From: Schauerella fraxinea
GTDB lineage: Bacteria > Pseudomonadota > Gammaproteobacteria > Burkholderiales > Burkholderiaceae_B
DNA: 64,000 nucleotides
Reading direction: 5' to 3'
Assembly (NCBI GenBank): GCA_030849945.1
Contig: JAVDKK010000003.1
Location: forward strand, 744,001 to 808,000
The notes beneath the pieces were generated by a model, which saw only the letters and a program-made list of their open reading frames with translations, did not search any database and was not told the DNA's origin. A program made the position numbers and the translations under genes. Positions 46,192 through 54,825 of the stretch are shown one piece after another (within the stretch, counting starts at the first letter, position 1; every line of letters begins with the position of its first letter).

Positions 46192-46219
46192 AATCTTACA
46201 TACTTCTGGGTATGTAAGG
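46192..46219. repeat. dispersed palindrome, copy 5
   Basis: Arms AATCTTACATAC (46192-46203) and GTATGTAAG (46210-46218), around TTCTGG. It lies about 70 bp upstream of the antidote-like gene, unlike copies 1-3, which sit between convergent genes. Confidence 0.75.
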
Positions 46220-46290
46220 ATCCATTGGGGACCGGCGTTTTCGTACCTGTATTCGAACCTCCTCCGCTATTGCCAAAGGATCGTGCAAAA

Positions 46291-46482
46291 ATGGAGAATT
46301 CAGTGCATTTAAGCGACTTTGACGTTGCTGACTATTTGGACGACGAGGAAATGATTGCAAAGTATCTCGAGCTGGCCTCAAGTGGTCCGCCGGACCATTA
46401 CGCTCAGGCGATTCGCGATGTAGAGCGAGCGAGACTCATGAACGCAGCGCGTGCCTTAGTTAGCGACAACGGTAAAGACTGA
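46291..46482 (+). CDS. short antidote-like protein (HigA2-type N-terminal region only)
   Basis: A 63-residue protein from ATG 46291 (AAAGGA ten bases upstream). The segment DFDVADYLDDEEMIAKYLEL and the following RDVERARLM resemble the N-terminal half of the probable-addiction-module antidote family (HigA2-like), but the helix-turn-helix half is absent and no toxin gene adjoins. It is either a truncated antitoxin or an unrelated small protein. Confidence 0.5.
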   Translation: MENSVHLSDFDVADYLDDEEMIAKYLELASSGPPDHYAQAIRDVERARLMNAARALVSDNGKD

Positions 46483-46503
46483 TGTATAGCAAGACAGAGG
46501 GCA

Positions 46504-46904
46504 TTGACGATCCAGAAGATTGCATCCTTCTACGTCGTTGTGCAGAATCGCGCTGGCATCCGGCCTCACGTAGCAACCGGCAAGATGCGCCTCCTGGCAT
46601 CCGCGAGCCCCATCCGTTGGCCAGAGATGCCTGACGTGCCGACGATCAAGGAGCAGGGCTTCCCGGTCGAGATCGACTCATGGCTGGGAGTGGCGTACCC
46701 AAGGGTACGCCGGCGCCGACCGTAAAGGTGCTGGAACAGGCCATGCTCACCGCCATGAAGAACGCCGAGATCCGTAAGAACTTCACCGCCATCGGCGTTG
46801 ACCCTGCGGATCTCACTGGCGCCCAGTACCGGAAGGCATTGGTGGATGGCTACGAGATCATGGGCAAATCGATCAAGGCGGCGAATCTGCCCCGGGTGAA
46901 TTGA
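46504..46904 (+). pseudogene. Bug-family substrate-binding protein pseudogene (C-terminal part)
   Basis: Two frames together encode the C-terminal third of a Bug protein: HVATGKMRLLASASP, MPDVPTIKEQGFPVEIDSWLGVA in one, then VPKGTPAPTVKVLEQAM, AIGVDPADLTGAQYRKALV in the other. A one-base loss near 46696 (GCGTAC for expected GCGGTACC) breaks the frame. The N-terminal two thirds are gone. Compare the intact Bug gene at 49-1017. Confidence 0.85.
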
Positions 46905-46998
46905 TCGGAGCTGGCCTTGTGCCCATCGTAGCCAAAGAACTAGCGGTGCTTCACTTTGAGCAAAGTAGAGGCTGGGCCTGATCGCAAGTCGGCTCGCG

Positions 46999-48021
46999 TT
47001 ATTCGTCCCAGCCCTCAAGCACCACCTTGCCGCGCGCCTTGCCCGACTCGACAAGTGCATGTGCGCTTTTGAGGTTGGCTGCGTTGATGGTGCCGAAGCG
47101 TTCGGCCAGCGTGGTGCGTATCAGCCCTGCATCAACCAGCCCGGCGACTTCGTTGAGCAATCGGTGCTGGCCAATCATGTCGTCAGTACCAAACAGGGAG
47201 CGCGTGAACATCAATTCCCAGTGGATGGAGACGGCCTTGCGTTTGAATTTGGTTGCGTCCAGCACTGCAGGGTCGTCAATCAAGCCAAACTTTCCTTGCG
47301 GGGCGATGGCTTCTACGATCTGCGCAATGTGCGCATCGGTTTGGGTCAGGCTGACAATGTAGTCCACGGTCGGCACACCAATGTGCTTGAGCTCTTCAGC
47401 GATTGGCTTGCTGTGGTCGATCACATGATGCGCGCCGAGCGCCTTCACCCACGCCTGCGTCTCAGGCCTCGACGCGGTGCCGATTACAGTAAGACTGGTG
47501 AGCCGGCTGGCCAGTTGGGTCATGATGGAACCCACGCCACCCGATGCACCGATGATCAGCAGGGTTTTGTGACTGGGTTGTTTGCCTGGTACGAGGCCCA
47601 GCCGGTCGAACAACATCTCCCAGGCCGTGATGGCCGTCAGCGGCAAAGCGGCGGCCTGGGCAAAATCCAACGACTTTGGCGCGTGACCGACGATACGTTC
47701 GTCCACCAAGTGCAACTCGCTATTGGTGCCCGGTCGCGCAATTGATCCAGCGTACCAGACGGGGTCGCCAATCTTGAAGAGTGTGACTTCGGAACCGACA
47801 GCCTTGACTACGCCGCTGGCATCCCAACCCAGCACCTTGTAGGTTTGTCCGTCGGCCGGCGTGCTGCTGGCGCGAACCTTTGTGTCGACCGGATTGACCG
47901 AGACTGCTTTGACCTCGACCAGTAGGTCGTGACCGCTTGCCACTGGATCTGTAAGGGTAATGTCGATCAGCGAGTCGGGCTGGCTGATGGCTTGCGGTTG
48001 CATGTATCCAACGGCTTTCAT
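46999..48021 (-). CDS. zinc-type alcohol dehydrogenase/quinone reductase family protein
   Basis: A 340-residue MDR-superfamily reductase of the quinone-oxidoreductase type. The N-terminal GroES-like domain shows VKAVSVNPVDTKVRASS; the nucleotide-binding domain has IIGASGGVGSIMTQLA (GxGxxG, about 160-175). No structural-zinc cysteine cluster is evident, so it is probably zinc-free. NADPH-dependent reduction of quinones or enones fits. Start ATG 48021 follows AAGGA. Same strand as the Old Yellow Enzyme, 29 bp upstream. Confidence 0.92.
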   Translation of the reverse strand: MKAVGYMQPQAISQPDSLIDITLTDPVASGHDLLVEVKAVSVNPVDTKVRASSTPADGQTYKVLGWDASGVVKAVGSEVTLFKIGDPVWYAGSIARPGTNSELHLVDERIVGHAPKSLDFAQAAALPLTAITAWEMLFDRLGLVPGKQPSHKTLLIIGASGGVGSIMTQLASRLTSLTVIGTASRPETQAWVKALGAHHVIDHSKPIAEELKHIGVPTVDYIVSLTQTDAHIAQIVEAIAPQGKFGLIDDPAVLDATKFKRKAVSIHWELMFTRSLFGTDDMIGQHRLLNEVAGLVDAGLIRTTLAERFGTINAANLKSAHALVESGKARGKVVLEGWDE

Positions 48022-48050
48022 ATTAGATCCTTCGTTTGATTGAATGAGTG

Positions 48051-49160
48051 TTAGGCGGCTGTCTGTTTGGAATAAGCCGGGTAGTCGCTGTAGCCGCGTG
48101 CATCGCCGCCAAAAAGCGTCTTGGAGTCGAAATCATCCAGCGGCAATTTGGCGGCGTAGCGCGCCGGCAAATCAGGGTTGGCGACGAACGGTCGGCCAAA
48201 CGCCACCAGATCGGCCAGGCCTTGATTGAGGATATGCTCGGCACGGTCGAGGTCGTACTTGCCAGCCACGATGACGCGGCCTTGAAAGACACGTCGTAAG
48301 TCGTGACGGAAGGCCTCAGGAATTTGGGGCGCATCATCCCAGTCAGCTTCGGCCAAGTGAATGTAGGCCAAGCCGATCTCGTCAAGTTTTTGGGCTAGAT
48401 GCAAGATGGTCGGAATGATCTCGGGGCAGTTCATGTTGCGTTGGGTAATGAAGGGCGCCAGCCGGATACCCGTGCGTTCGACGCCAGCCTCACTGGTGAC
48501 CGCTGCCACCACCTCTTCGACGAATCGGACCCGATTGGCCATGCTGCCGCCGTATTCATCCTTGCGATGGTTAGAGGTGGTCCGCAAAAATTGGTCGAGC
48601 AGGTAGCCGTTACCACCATGTATTTCGACACCGTCGAAGCCCGCGCGCATCGCGTTGGCTGCGGCCCGCCGGAAATCGTCGATCACGGTTCTAGTGTCTT
48701 CGCTCGTCATCTCGCGCGGCAGGGGACAGTCCACCATGCGACCGACGCCGTCGTCGCCCACGACCCAAACCTGCGCGCCAGGCGAAAGGGCGGAGGGTGC
48801 AATCGGTACGCCATCGGCTTGGAAAGTGGGGTACGACATACGGCCGACGTGCCACAACTGCAGAACCATGCGGCCACCCGCAGCATGTACCGCGTCCGTC
48901 ACCAATCGCCATCCGGCCACCTGCTCATCGCTGTAGATGCCCGGCGTGTAGCTGTAGCCTTGGCCCTGACGGGAGATTTGCGTGGCCTCGCTGACGATCA
49001 GACCAGCGCTGGCGCGTTGAGCGTAGTAGCGGGCCATCAGTGCATTGGGCACGTCACCAGGTTGAGTGCTGCGGCTACGTGTCATCGGTGCCATCACCAT
49101 GCGGTTTGGGAGGTGAAGCGGACCGAGTTGCAAAGGACGAAACAAGGAAGATGTGGACAT
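48051..49160 (-). CDS. Old Yellow Enzyme-family alkene reductase (NemA-like)
   Basis: A 369-residue FMN-dependent ene-reductase. Family motifs: LPNRMVMAPMTRSRS, GGRMVLQLWHVGR, GVEIHGGNGYLLDQFL (substrate-binding His and Asn), HRKDEYGGSMANR and LVAFGRPFVANPDLP. It reduces activated double bonds such as enones, N-ethylmaleimide or nitrate esters. I chose ATG 49160 because longer frames overlap the VOC gene and add unrelated residues. It belongs to a LysR-linked electrophile-detoxification cluster. Confidence 0.93.
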   Translation of the reverse strand: MSTSSLFRPLQLGPLHLPNRMVMAPMTRSRSTQPGDVPNALMARYYAQRASAGLIVSEATQISRQGQGYSYTPGIYSDEQVAGWRLVTDAVHAAGGRMVLQLWHVGRMSYPTFQADGVPIAPSALSPGAQVWVVGDDGVGRMVDCPLPREMTSEDTRTVIDDFRRAAANAMRAGFDGVEIHGGNGYLLDQFLRTTSNHRKDEYGGSMANRVRFVEEVVAAVTSEAGVERTGIRLAPFITQRNMNCPEIIPTILHLAQKLDEIGLAYIHLAEADWDDAPQIPEAFRHDLRRVFQGRVIVAGKYDLDRAEHILNQGLADLVAFGRPFVANPDLPARYAAKLPLDDFDSKTLFGGDARGYSDYPAYSKQTAA

Positions 49161-49200
49161 GATGGCGTCTTTGAAAGGGGCAGAATGTTGCATCAGGAGG

Positions 49201-49686
49201 TTAAAGAAGCTGACTGCCGGGCGAGGCTTGGCTGGCGCTGTAGACGTGATCTTTAGGCAGATATTCATCATCGGGTACGTTGAGTTCGACCACGAAGTTT
49301 CCCGGCAAAAGCACAAAGATTTGTGCGGTGTTGTCTTCGGGTACGCGTGAAACGCGGAACGACAAGCCGCTGCAGCGCAGTTTTTCAATAAGTGATGCGG
49401 CCGGTTGGTCACTGCGAAAGGCAATGTGCCCGAAGGTCACTGCACCGGCGTTTTGCGAGTGGCTTGCATCTGTGATCGCGTGCACGACTGCCTGGCCTTC
49501 TGCGTAGAGCCACTGACCCGGAAAAGGAAAGGGCGGTCGATAACCGTTTTGCAAGCCCATGACGTCTTCGAACAGAGCGCTCAACGCGCTGCCGTCACCC
49601 GTTGAGACATTGACGTGATCAAAGTGCCAGACGGGGCTGGCATCAGTAGATGCACAAGTCGGTTGGCGTGTGGTCGTGGTAGTCAT
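49201..49686 (-). CDS. VOC-family (glyoxalase-like) protein
   Basis: A 161-residue vicinal-oxygen-chelate fold protein made of two beta-alpha-beta-beta-beta modules: WHFDHVNVSTGDGSALSALF, then GHIAFRSDQPAASLIEKL and a metal-ligand-type Glu in FVVELNVPDDE. Such proteins act as glyoxalase-, dioxygenase- or thiol-transferase-like enzymes. The position between a pump and two reductases suggests handling of reactive carbonyls or electrophiles. Substrate unknown. Confidence 0.88.
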   Translation of the reverse strand: MTTTTTRQPTCASTDASPVWHFDHVNVSTGDGSALSALFEDVMGLQNGYRPPFPFPGQWLYAEGQAVVHAITDASHSQNAGAVTFGHIAFRSDQPAASLIEKLRCSGLSFRVSRVPEDNTAQIFVLLPGNFVVELNVPDDEYLPKDHVYSASQASPGSQLL

Positions 49687-49788
49687 GAGAGCTCCCGAAA
49701 GTCATGAATCAATGATCGCGTGTTTAGTGCTACGGATAAACAACCGATGTATTGAAGCCAGCTTCAAATGAAATTTGAAAACTGAACA

Positions 49789-50997
49789 CTAGGAAGTGCG
49801 GGCGGTTGCACGCGTTTGCGCAGTGCGCTCAGCCAGAACGATGAGCACTAAGCCAAACACGGGGATGACGGCGGCAAGCAAAGGCACCATGGTCACACCA
49901 ATGGCAGCATGGTCGACCGCGTAGCCACCAATTAAGCCGCCGATGGCGTTGGCGATGTTGAAGGCCGAGATATTGGCGGTTGCTGCCAGCTCAGGGGCGT
50001 TGCCCGCGTTGTTCATGACACGCATCTGCATCGGCGGCACATTAGCGAAGGATGCCATGCCAAACGCGACAGACGCGGCAACGAAGGTCCAGATGTGGGA
50101 GAAGGAGAGGCTCACAATGACCAGCGCAATGATCAGGGCAAGCACACCGCCGAACAGTGCCACGCGCAGGTTGGCGTCTGCCGCCCGACCGCCGATGGCA
50201 TTGCCGGCCACTAGCCCTGCGCCTACCGCAACCAGCAGACCGGTCACACCCTGCGCTGACATGCCGACAGCATATTGCGCCACTGGCGAGATATAGCCGT
50301 AGAACGTCATGAAGCCAGTCCATCCGAAGACGGTGATGGCGAGGCTCAACCACAGTTGACGATTGCGAAAGGCGCTCAATTGGCTGGACACCGACTCCCG
50401 CTGTCCCTGAGCGATGTGAGGCACCAGCGTCGCGATGGCTGCGATCGCGCCGATGCCCAGTGCAGCGACAACCCAGAACGTGGCGGACCAACCATAAGCG
50501 TTGCCAATCCAGGCTCCCGCAGGCACACCGAGCACATTGGCTAACGTAAGGCCCGCAAACATCTGCCCCACTGCGCGACCGGCCATATGCTTGGACACCA
50601 TCCGTGTCGCCACGACGGCACCGATGCCGTAGAACGGCCCCTGGGCCAATCCGGTGATAACGCGACTCGCGAGGAGCACGCCATAGTCGTGGGTTAACGC
50701 CGACACGAGGTTGCCGATCGTAAACAGCACCATCAGACCAATCAACACTCGCTTGCGATCAAACCGGGCCAGATAGATGGTCAGGATCGGGCCGCCGATG
50801 ACGATTGCCAAAGCGTAAGCAGTGATCAGGTTGCCAGCTTGGCCGTTGCTGATGCCCAAGGTACTTGCAACATCCAGCAGGATGCCGGCAATCACGAATT
50901 CGGCAGTGCCGATCGCAAACGCTGAAAGCGTGAGGACCCATATGGCCAGGGGCATGCGGGAGGAAGGACTTGGCGATGCGGGAGCTGTTGAATTCAC
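49789..50997 (-). CDS. MFS efflux transporter (DHA1, AraJ/CmlA-like)
   Basis: A 402-residue major-facilitator protein with 12 transmembrane helices. Motifs: SAFAIGTAEFVIAGIL in helix 1, ARFDRKRVLIGLM after helix 2, and the G-rich VLGVPAGAWIGNAYGW (antiporter motif C) in helix 5. The start is GTG 50997, eight bases after AAAGGA. It is divergent from a LysR gene that probably regulates it and the downstream VOC, OYE and quinone-reductase genes. Substrate unknown. Confidence 0.93.
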   Translation of the reverse strand: MNSTAPASPSPSSRMPLAIWVLTLSAFAIGTAEFVIAGILLDVASTLGISNGQAGNLITAYALAIVIGGPILTIYLARFDRKRVLIGLMVLFTIGNLVSALTHDYGVLLASRVITGLAQGPFYGIGAVVATRMVSKHMAGRAVGQMFAGLTLANVLGVPAGAWIGNAYGWSATFWVVAALGIGAIAAIATLVPHIAQGQRESVSSQLSAFRNRQLWLSLAITVFGWTGFMTFYGYISPVAQYAVGMSAQGVTGLLVAVGAGLVAGNAIGGRAADANLRVALFGGVLALIIALVIVSLSFSHIWTFVAASVAFGMASFANVPPMQMRVMNNAGNAPELAATANISAFNIANAIGGLIGGYAVDHAAIGVTMVPLLAAVIPVFGLVLIVLAERTAQTRATARTS

Positions 50998-51122
50998 GAT
51001 GCTTTCCTTTGTGTGGGTGATTCATCCTCCCAGATTGGCGACCTCGGAAAAACAGCCCGTCGCGCGAATGCACATTCAAATAATCTTTTAAAATGCGATG
51101 CTGAACCCTCCTGCACCCACAC

Positions 51123-52025
51123 ATGAAAGCCCTACAAGATCTCGATATCTTCGTTCGCACTGTGGACAGCGGTAGCCTGTCAGCGACTGCACGAGCGCTT
51201 GATCTGACGCCGGCCGCAGTCAGCGCCGCGGTCAAGCGCCTGGAAGCCGAACTGGGCGTGTCGCTATTCGTGCGCTCTACGCGCAGCCTGCGCCTAACCG
51301 AACAAGGCGAGCGATTTCTGGAGCAGTGTCGCCCGGCGCTGCAAGCGCTACAGCAGGCGAGCCAGCAATTGGCAGCTGGGGAACACGCATTGCGAGGCGT
51401 GCTCAAGCTGGCGGCGCCATCGGATTTCGGCCGAAATGTACTTTTGCCTTGGCTGCACGAATTTCAGGAATTGCATACCGGGGTGGAAATCCGCCTTCAA
51501 CTGTCGGATCGCATGGCCAATGTCTTCAATGAGCCGGTGGACGCAGCATTTCGATATGGCAAGCCGCCGGACTCCAGCCTTGTGGCCCTGCCCATCGCGC
51601 CATCCAATCGTCGGGTCCTGTGCGCATCCCCCGCTTATTTGGATCAGCATGGCGAGCCGTTTAGCCCCGAGGACTTGGCGATGCATGACTGCCTGTGCTT
51701 CATGCTCGGCGAAGAGGTCCATGACCGGTGGCGGTTCTCGCGAGGTAGCGAGGCAGAAATCACTGTGCGCGTCAGAACCGCAAACGTCTCCAATGACGGC
51801 GATGCCGTCAGGCGCTGGGCGCTGCTCGGCAAGGGCATTGCCTACAAGGCCGGCTTTGACGTGGCCGGCGATCTGGCTGAAGGACGGTTGCGGGCGTTGT
51901 GTACCGAATGGACGACCGAGGCGTCGCCACTGTTCATCGTGCTGCCCAGTCGTCGCCAGGTCACACCCTTGATTCGCTGCTTGCGAGACTTCGTTGCGCT
52001 TCGCACAGCGGCTATATCGAAATAG
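51123..52025 (+). CDS. LysR-family transcriptional regulator
   Basis: A 300-residue LysR regulator: winged helix at residues 1-60 (LDIFVRTVDSGSLSATARAL, then AVSAAVKRLEAELGVSLF), effector domain from about 90. It is divergent from the MFS gene with a 125-bp spacer, the classic layout for LysR control of a detoxification operon. The inducer is probably a quinone or other electrophile; that is inference from the operon. Confidence 0.93.
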   Translation: MKALQDLDIFVRTVDSGSLSATARALDLTPAAVSAAVKRLEAELGVSLFVRSTRSLRLTEQGERFLEQCRPALQALQQASQQLAAGEHALRGVLKLAAPSDFGRNVLLPWLHEFQELHTGVEIRLQLSDRMANVFNEPVDAAFRYGKPPDSSLVALPIAPSNRRVLCASPAYLDQHGEPFSPEDLAMHDCLCFMLGEEVHDRWRFSRGSEAEITVRVRTANVSNDGDAVRRWALLGKGIAYKAGFDVAGDLAEGRLRALCTEWTTEASPLFIVLPSRRQVTPLIRCLRDFVALRTAAISK

Positions 52026-52117
52026 CCGCGCTCGGTTAGGGTGACCGTTGGCAACGTGAAGCTGTGGTAGCCGAATCAATGCTCGTCATTACGCGTGGCA
52101 GGATTCGAACACTGGGA

Positions 52118-52148
52118 CCGCAGGAAGAAGACCTGCCGGCATCTTTTT
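52118..52148 (+). terminator. candidate intrinsic terminator after the LysR gene
   Basis: A seven-pair stem with one bulge (CCGCAGG at 52118-52124 against CCTGCCGG at 52132-52139) is followed closely by CATCTTTTT. It lies between the LysR gene and the convergent TraB-like gene. Moderate strength. Confidence 0.45.
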
Positions 52149-52157
52149 AACTCGCCT

Positions 52158-53294
52158 CTAAAGACTGCCTTCCAAGTGCTCGGGCGCGGCAATCGTGCGC
52201 ATCCACTTAACCGACTCCACCTTCCACCCAGGCTCGCGCTTCATGATATCCATCACGCCTGGCAAGTGGGCTGCACCATACGTCACATAGATTTTTGGGC
52301 GAGTATCGTTCAGCAATTGCGCAGCCAGGTGGCGATTGCGAAAATCCAGCACGACGGGATCCATTTCGCCGCCACCCTCTGCGGACTTGCGCATCACTAA
52401 AGTCATGATGCCGCGGCACAAGGTGCCAGCCAATGCGCTTTGACGGCCGTCACCGGCCAGTTGTCGCTCGATAACGCGGTTGATCAGGCTTGACGCATCG
52501 TCGTCTTCGTTCTCGAGTGCACGTTCCGCCTCAAGACTGCGCATTGCCGTGGCGAACGTCGGGTTGGATTGCTTCAGCCGGTCATACTCCTGCTTCATGG
52601 CGCGCGTGTTCACGTCCATGGTCACGTGCCGCTCCGGATGTGACTTGGCATCGGCCACGACTGGCCCGAAATAGTCAATCTGATACGACAGGCCGCAAAT
52701 CGTGCCGAGCTGGCGATAACTGTCGCCTAGATCCTTGCCGTGGGTGAAAACCTTCCGAAACCAAGTGTCGGCTTCGGGGTCGCTATTGGCAACGCCCTCA
52801 TAAACGAGCACATAGCCGTCGGCGAGTGCCTGCTCGAGGTCGTAGACTACGGCCTGGAAGAAACGTTCGGCGCCAACGTGTTGCATCCCTTGCAGCACCA
52901 CGGTACGCGTGCCGTTCGAAAGGGTAACGGTGGGAACGATGGCTGGACGGGTTTCGGTGATGATCGCCAAGTAATACACGGGTGCGGCTGCAAACGCGCA
53001 CAAAAGAAACCACAGGCCAGCACTTCCACGTAGCCAGGTAGAGGTCCAGGGCCGCAAGCGTGCGGAGCGCCAGACACGACGCCAGAACCACGCCAGCGGC
53101 ACGGCCAGCAGCGCGGCCAATGCCAGCAGGCCGGGCAACAAAAGCCATGTGAAGTCCAGCACGATCGGCAGACCGCCAAGGAAACACAGGAGCAACACGG
53201 CCCACAGGAGCGTGGATAGTCGAATCGCCAAAGTACTGCGAATCTTGGTTGTCTCAGATGTGCTGGTCGGCGGTAGCCGTGTACTTGGCGCCAT
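52158..53294 (-). CDS. membrane-anchored TraB/GumN-like protein
   Basis: A 378-residue protein with three N-terminal transmembrane helices (within about residues 20-125) and a large C-terminal domain resembling the TraB/PrgY/GumN fold: TRTVVLQGMQHVGAERFFQA, then DGYVLVYEGV, and the late PKIYVTYGAAHLPGVMDIM. GxxH and GAAH are the conserved pairs; the family includes putative metalloproteases. Its ATG overlaps the stop of the upstream gene (TGATG), so the two are translationally coupled. Confidence 0.8.
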   Translation of the reverse strand: MAPSTRLPPTSTSETTKIRSTLAIRLSTLLWAVLLLCFLGGLPIVLDFTWLLLPGLLALAALLAVPLAWFWRRVWRSARLRPWTSTWLRGSAGLWFLLCAFAAAPVYYLAIITETRPAIVPTVTLSNGTRTVVLQGMQHVGAERFFQAVVYDLEQALADGYVLVYEGVANSDPEADTWFRKVFTHGKDLGDSYRQLGTICGLSYQIDYFGPVVADAKSHPERHVTMDVNTRAMKQEYDRLKQSNPTFATAMRSLEAERALENEDDDASSLINRVIERQLAGDGRQSALAGTLCRGIMTLVMRKSAEGGGEMDPVVLDFRNRHLAAQLLNDTRPKIYVTYGAAHLPGVMDIMKREPGWKVESVKWMRTIAAPEHLEGSL

Positions 53295-54040
53295 CAGAAT
53301 TTTCGGGTCGCGCCCCAGTCGCCTTGGTCGCATTTACCGCTGAAACCAGGCTTGTCCTTGATCTCGACGATACCTGTATGCCGATCGATGTTTACGCTTA
53401 GGCGTACGATCCCGCTGATGTGATATCGCGCTTTGATGTAATCGGGTGACATTTGTACGTCCTCGAGCGGCCACCAGCCATCAACACCGCCTGAGTGCAG
53501 CGGCGGGATCATCTTGCCGCTCAGATGTATCCGGCCTCCGCCATCGCGGAACTCGAATTGCACCCCAGTCTGAAATTGCTCGTTGGTAGTTTCGGTACGT
53601 TGCGTTGGCTCGTAGTGCTGACGTTTGTCGTTCCATTCGTAGCCCGAATGGCTGGCAAAAGCAGCGTGCTCGCCCTGGCCATAGCAGATAAGCGTAATCG
53701 CGTCAGGTTGGTGAGGCCGTGGGGATGCATCGCTAACCGCGCCACCAGGGCGACAGTTCTGTTCGGGAATTCGCTCTATGGAAGCATAGCGGCCATTGTC
53801 GGTGGCGATTCCGACACAGGCGCGCTGGACGTCACTCCACCAAAATGTCCAGGATTGATCCCGCACTCGCGTGGCGCGTACCTGCTGGTACGCGCGCGCC
53901 TGCATCTGGACTTCTCCGCCAGCTCCCTTTGCGCCGATCAAGTCTGCGAGGTCAGGGGCAGGTTCCGCTTGCACCGTTGTGGCTGCTACCGCCAACACGA
54001 CCCCAAGTCCTTGCACCATCGTCTTTAAATGCTGTGCCAT
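53294..54040 (-). CDS. periplasmic protein of unknown function, coupled to TraB-like protein
   Basis: A 248-residue protein with a signal peptide ending near TTVQAEP. No domain recognised; it is rich in Trp and Tyr (SWTFWWSDVQRAC; DGWWPLEDVQMSPDYIKARY) and has four cysteines in the mature part, which may pair. ATG 54040 is preferred because GAGGAAGG lies eight bases before it. It shares a TGATG junction with the TraB-like gene, so the products probably act together in the envelope. Confidence 0.75.
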   Translation of the reverse strand: MAQHLKTMVQGLGVVLAVAATTVQAEPAPDLADLIGAKGAGGEVQMQARAYQQVRATRVRDQSWTFWWSDVQRACVGIATDNGRYASIERIPEQNCRPGGAVSDASPRPHQPDAITLICYGQGEHAAFASHSGYEWNDKRQHYEPTQRTETTNEQFQTGVQFEFRDGGGRIHLSGKMIPPLHSGGVDGWWPLEDVQMSPDYIKARYHISGIVRLSVNIDRHTGIVEIKDKPGFSGKCDQGDWGATRKF

Positions 54041-54368
54041 ACGTTTGCCCTTCCTCGCCATTCTAATTCTTTAGAAGGTTTTATAACTCAAGCGCTCGAT
54101 AATGAGTACGCTATTAGCGTTACAGCAGGTGCGGGTTTAGTCTTTATCCATCCTAGACGCGACTCCTGCGATTAGGGATAACACCCCCATTCATGGCGTG
54201 AATTATCCAGACCAATACATGCGCACTTGCGCCGAAAGAGCTAAGAAAAAGACAACACCAAGTCACGCAAGAGTAATTGACCATGGCTAGTCCGCAAATC
54301 TAAATTGACACTCCAGAGACGTTCACCTACCGTGTTAATCACTCAACGCGGCTATCAAAAGGACTGTA
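54041..54368. other. divergent intergenic region
   Basis: No gene seen. The AT-rich parts should contain the divergent promoters for the periplasmic protein and the lipoprotein. No operator was identified. Confidence 0.5.
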
Positions 54369-54689
54369 ATGCGGAACGCTTTTCTGGGTGCGCTGCTTAT
54401 TTTTTCCACTGTTTTGACGGGATGTGCCGTCGAAAATGACCGGACCGAAATCAAGGGGCTTGGACTTGCTTACCACTCTAATGTTCGGCAACTGCCAAAT
54501 GGCGACTTTTACGTCGAAAATGAAGCTTCGATAGGTCAGGGACGTGTCAGTGGTGCCAGTGCCAACGCGAATCAGGATGCCTCGAAGTACTGCCAAGCAA
54601 TGGGCAAATCAATGCGAGTTATCAACGAAGAAAAAAGTTCTCACTTGTTGGTCAACGGCGTTGACCGGCTCACATTCCGCTGCGAGTGA
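54369..54689 (+). CDS. small lipoprotein of unknown function
   Basis: A 106-residue lipoprotein: the signal peptide ends in the lipobox LTGC at about residues 16-19. The start ATG follows AAAAGGA. The mature domain has two further cysteines (KYCQAMGK and the penultimate FRCE) that may form a disulfide. Similar small Burkholderiales lipoproteins have no known role. Confidence 0.8.
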   Translation: MRNAFLGALLIFSTVLTGCAVENDRTEIKGLGLAYHSNVRQLPNGDFYVENEASIGQGRVSGASANANQDASKYCQAMGKSMRVINEEKSSHLLVNGVDRLTFRCE

Positions 54690-54825
54690 CCTGAGGACGG
54701 GACAATTTTGCTGCAAGCTAACCGAAGGTTAGTGCAGGCCAAATCGAGATTTTTCCAACAAACTTGAATCTCATCGCTAGACGGCCTCTGCGGCTCCGTT
54801 CTCCTACTTAGAAGGTAGCAACGAT

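Larger units (their letters stand above)
45615..46290. other. intergenic with czc-type box and palindromic repeat
   Basis: No intact gene seen. The region holds the palindrome ATTAC-N6-GTAAT at 45740-45755 and the dispersed repeat at 46192-46219. Short frames are unsupported. Confidence 0.5.

Noticed and set aside
48399..49256. 285-residue plus-strand frame opposite the Old Yellow Enzyme gene
   Set aside because: Shadow of the OYE gene, which has all family motifs.
52097..52112. Short string GGCAGGATTCGAAC resembling the T-arm of a tRNA (minus strand)
   Set aside because: No acceptor, D-arm or anticodon stem can be folded around it; it is at most a chance match or a tRNA scrap.
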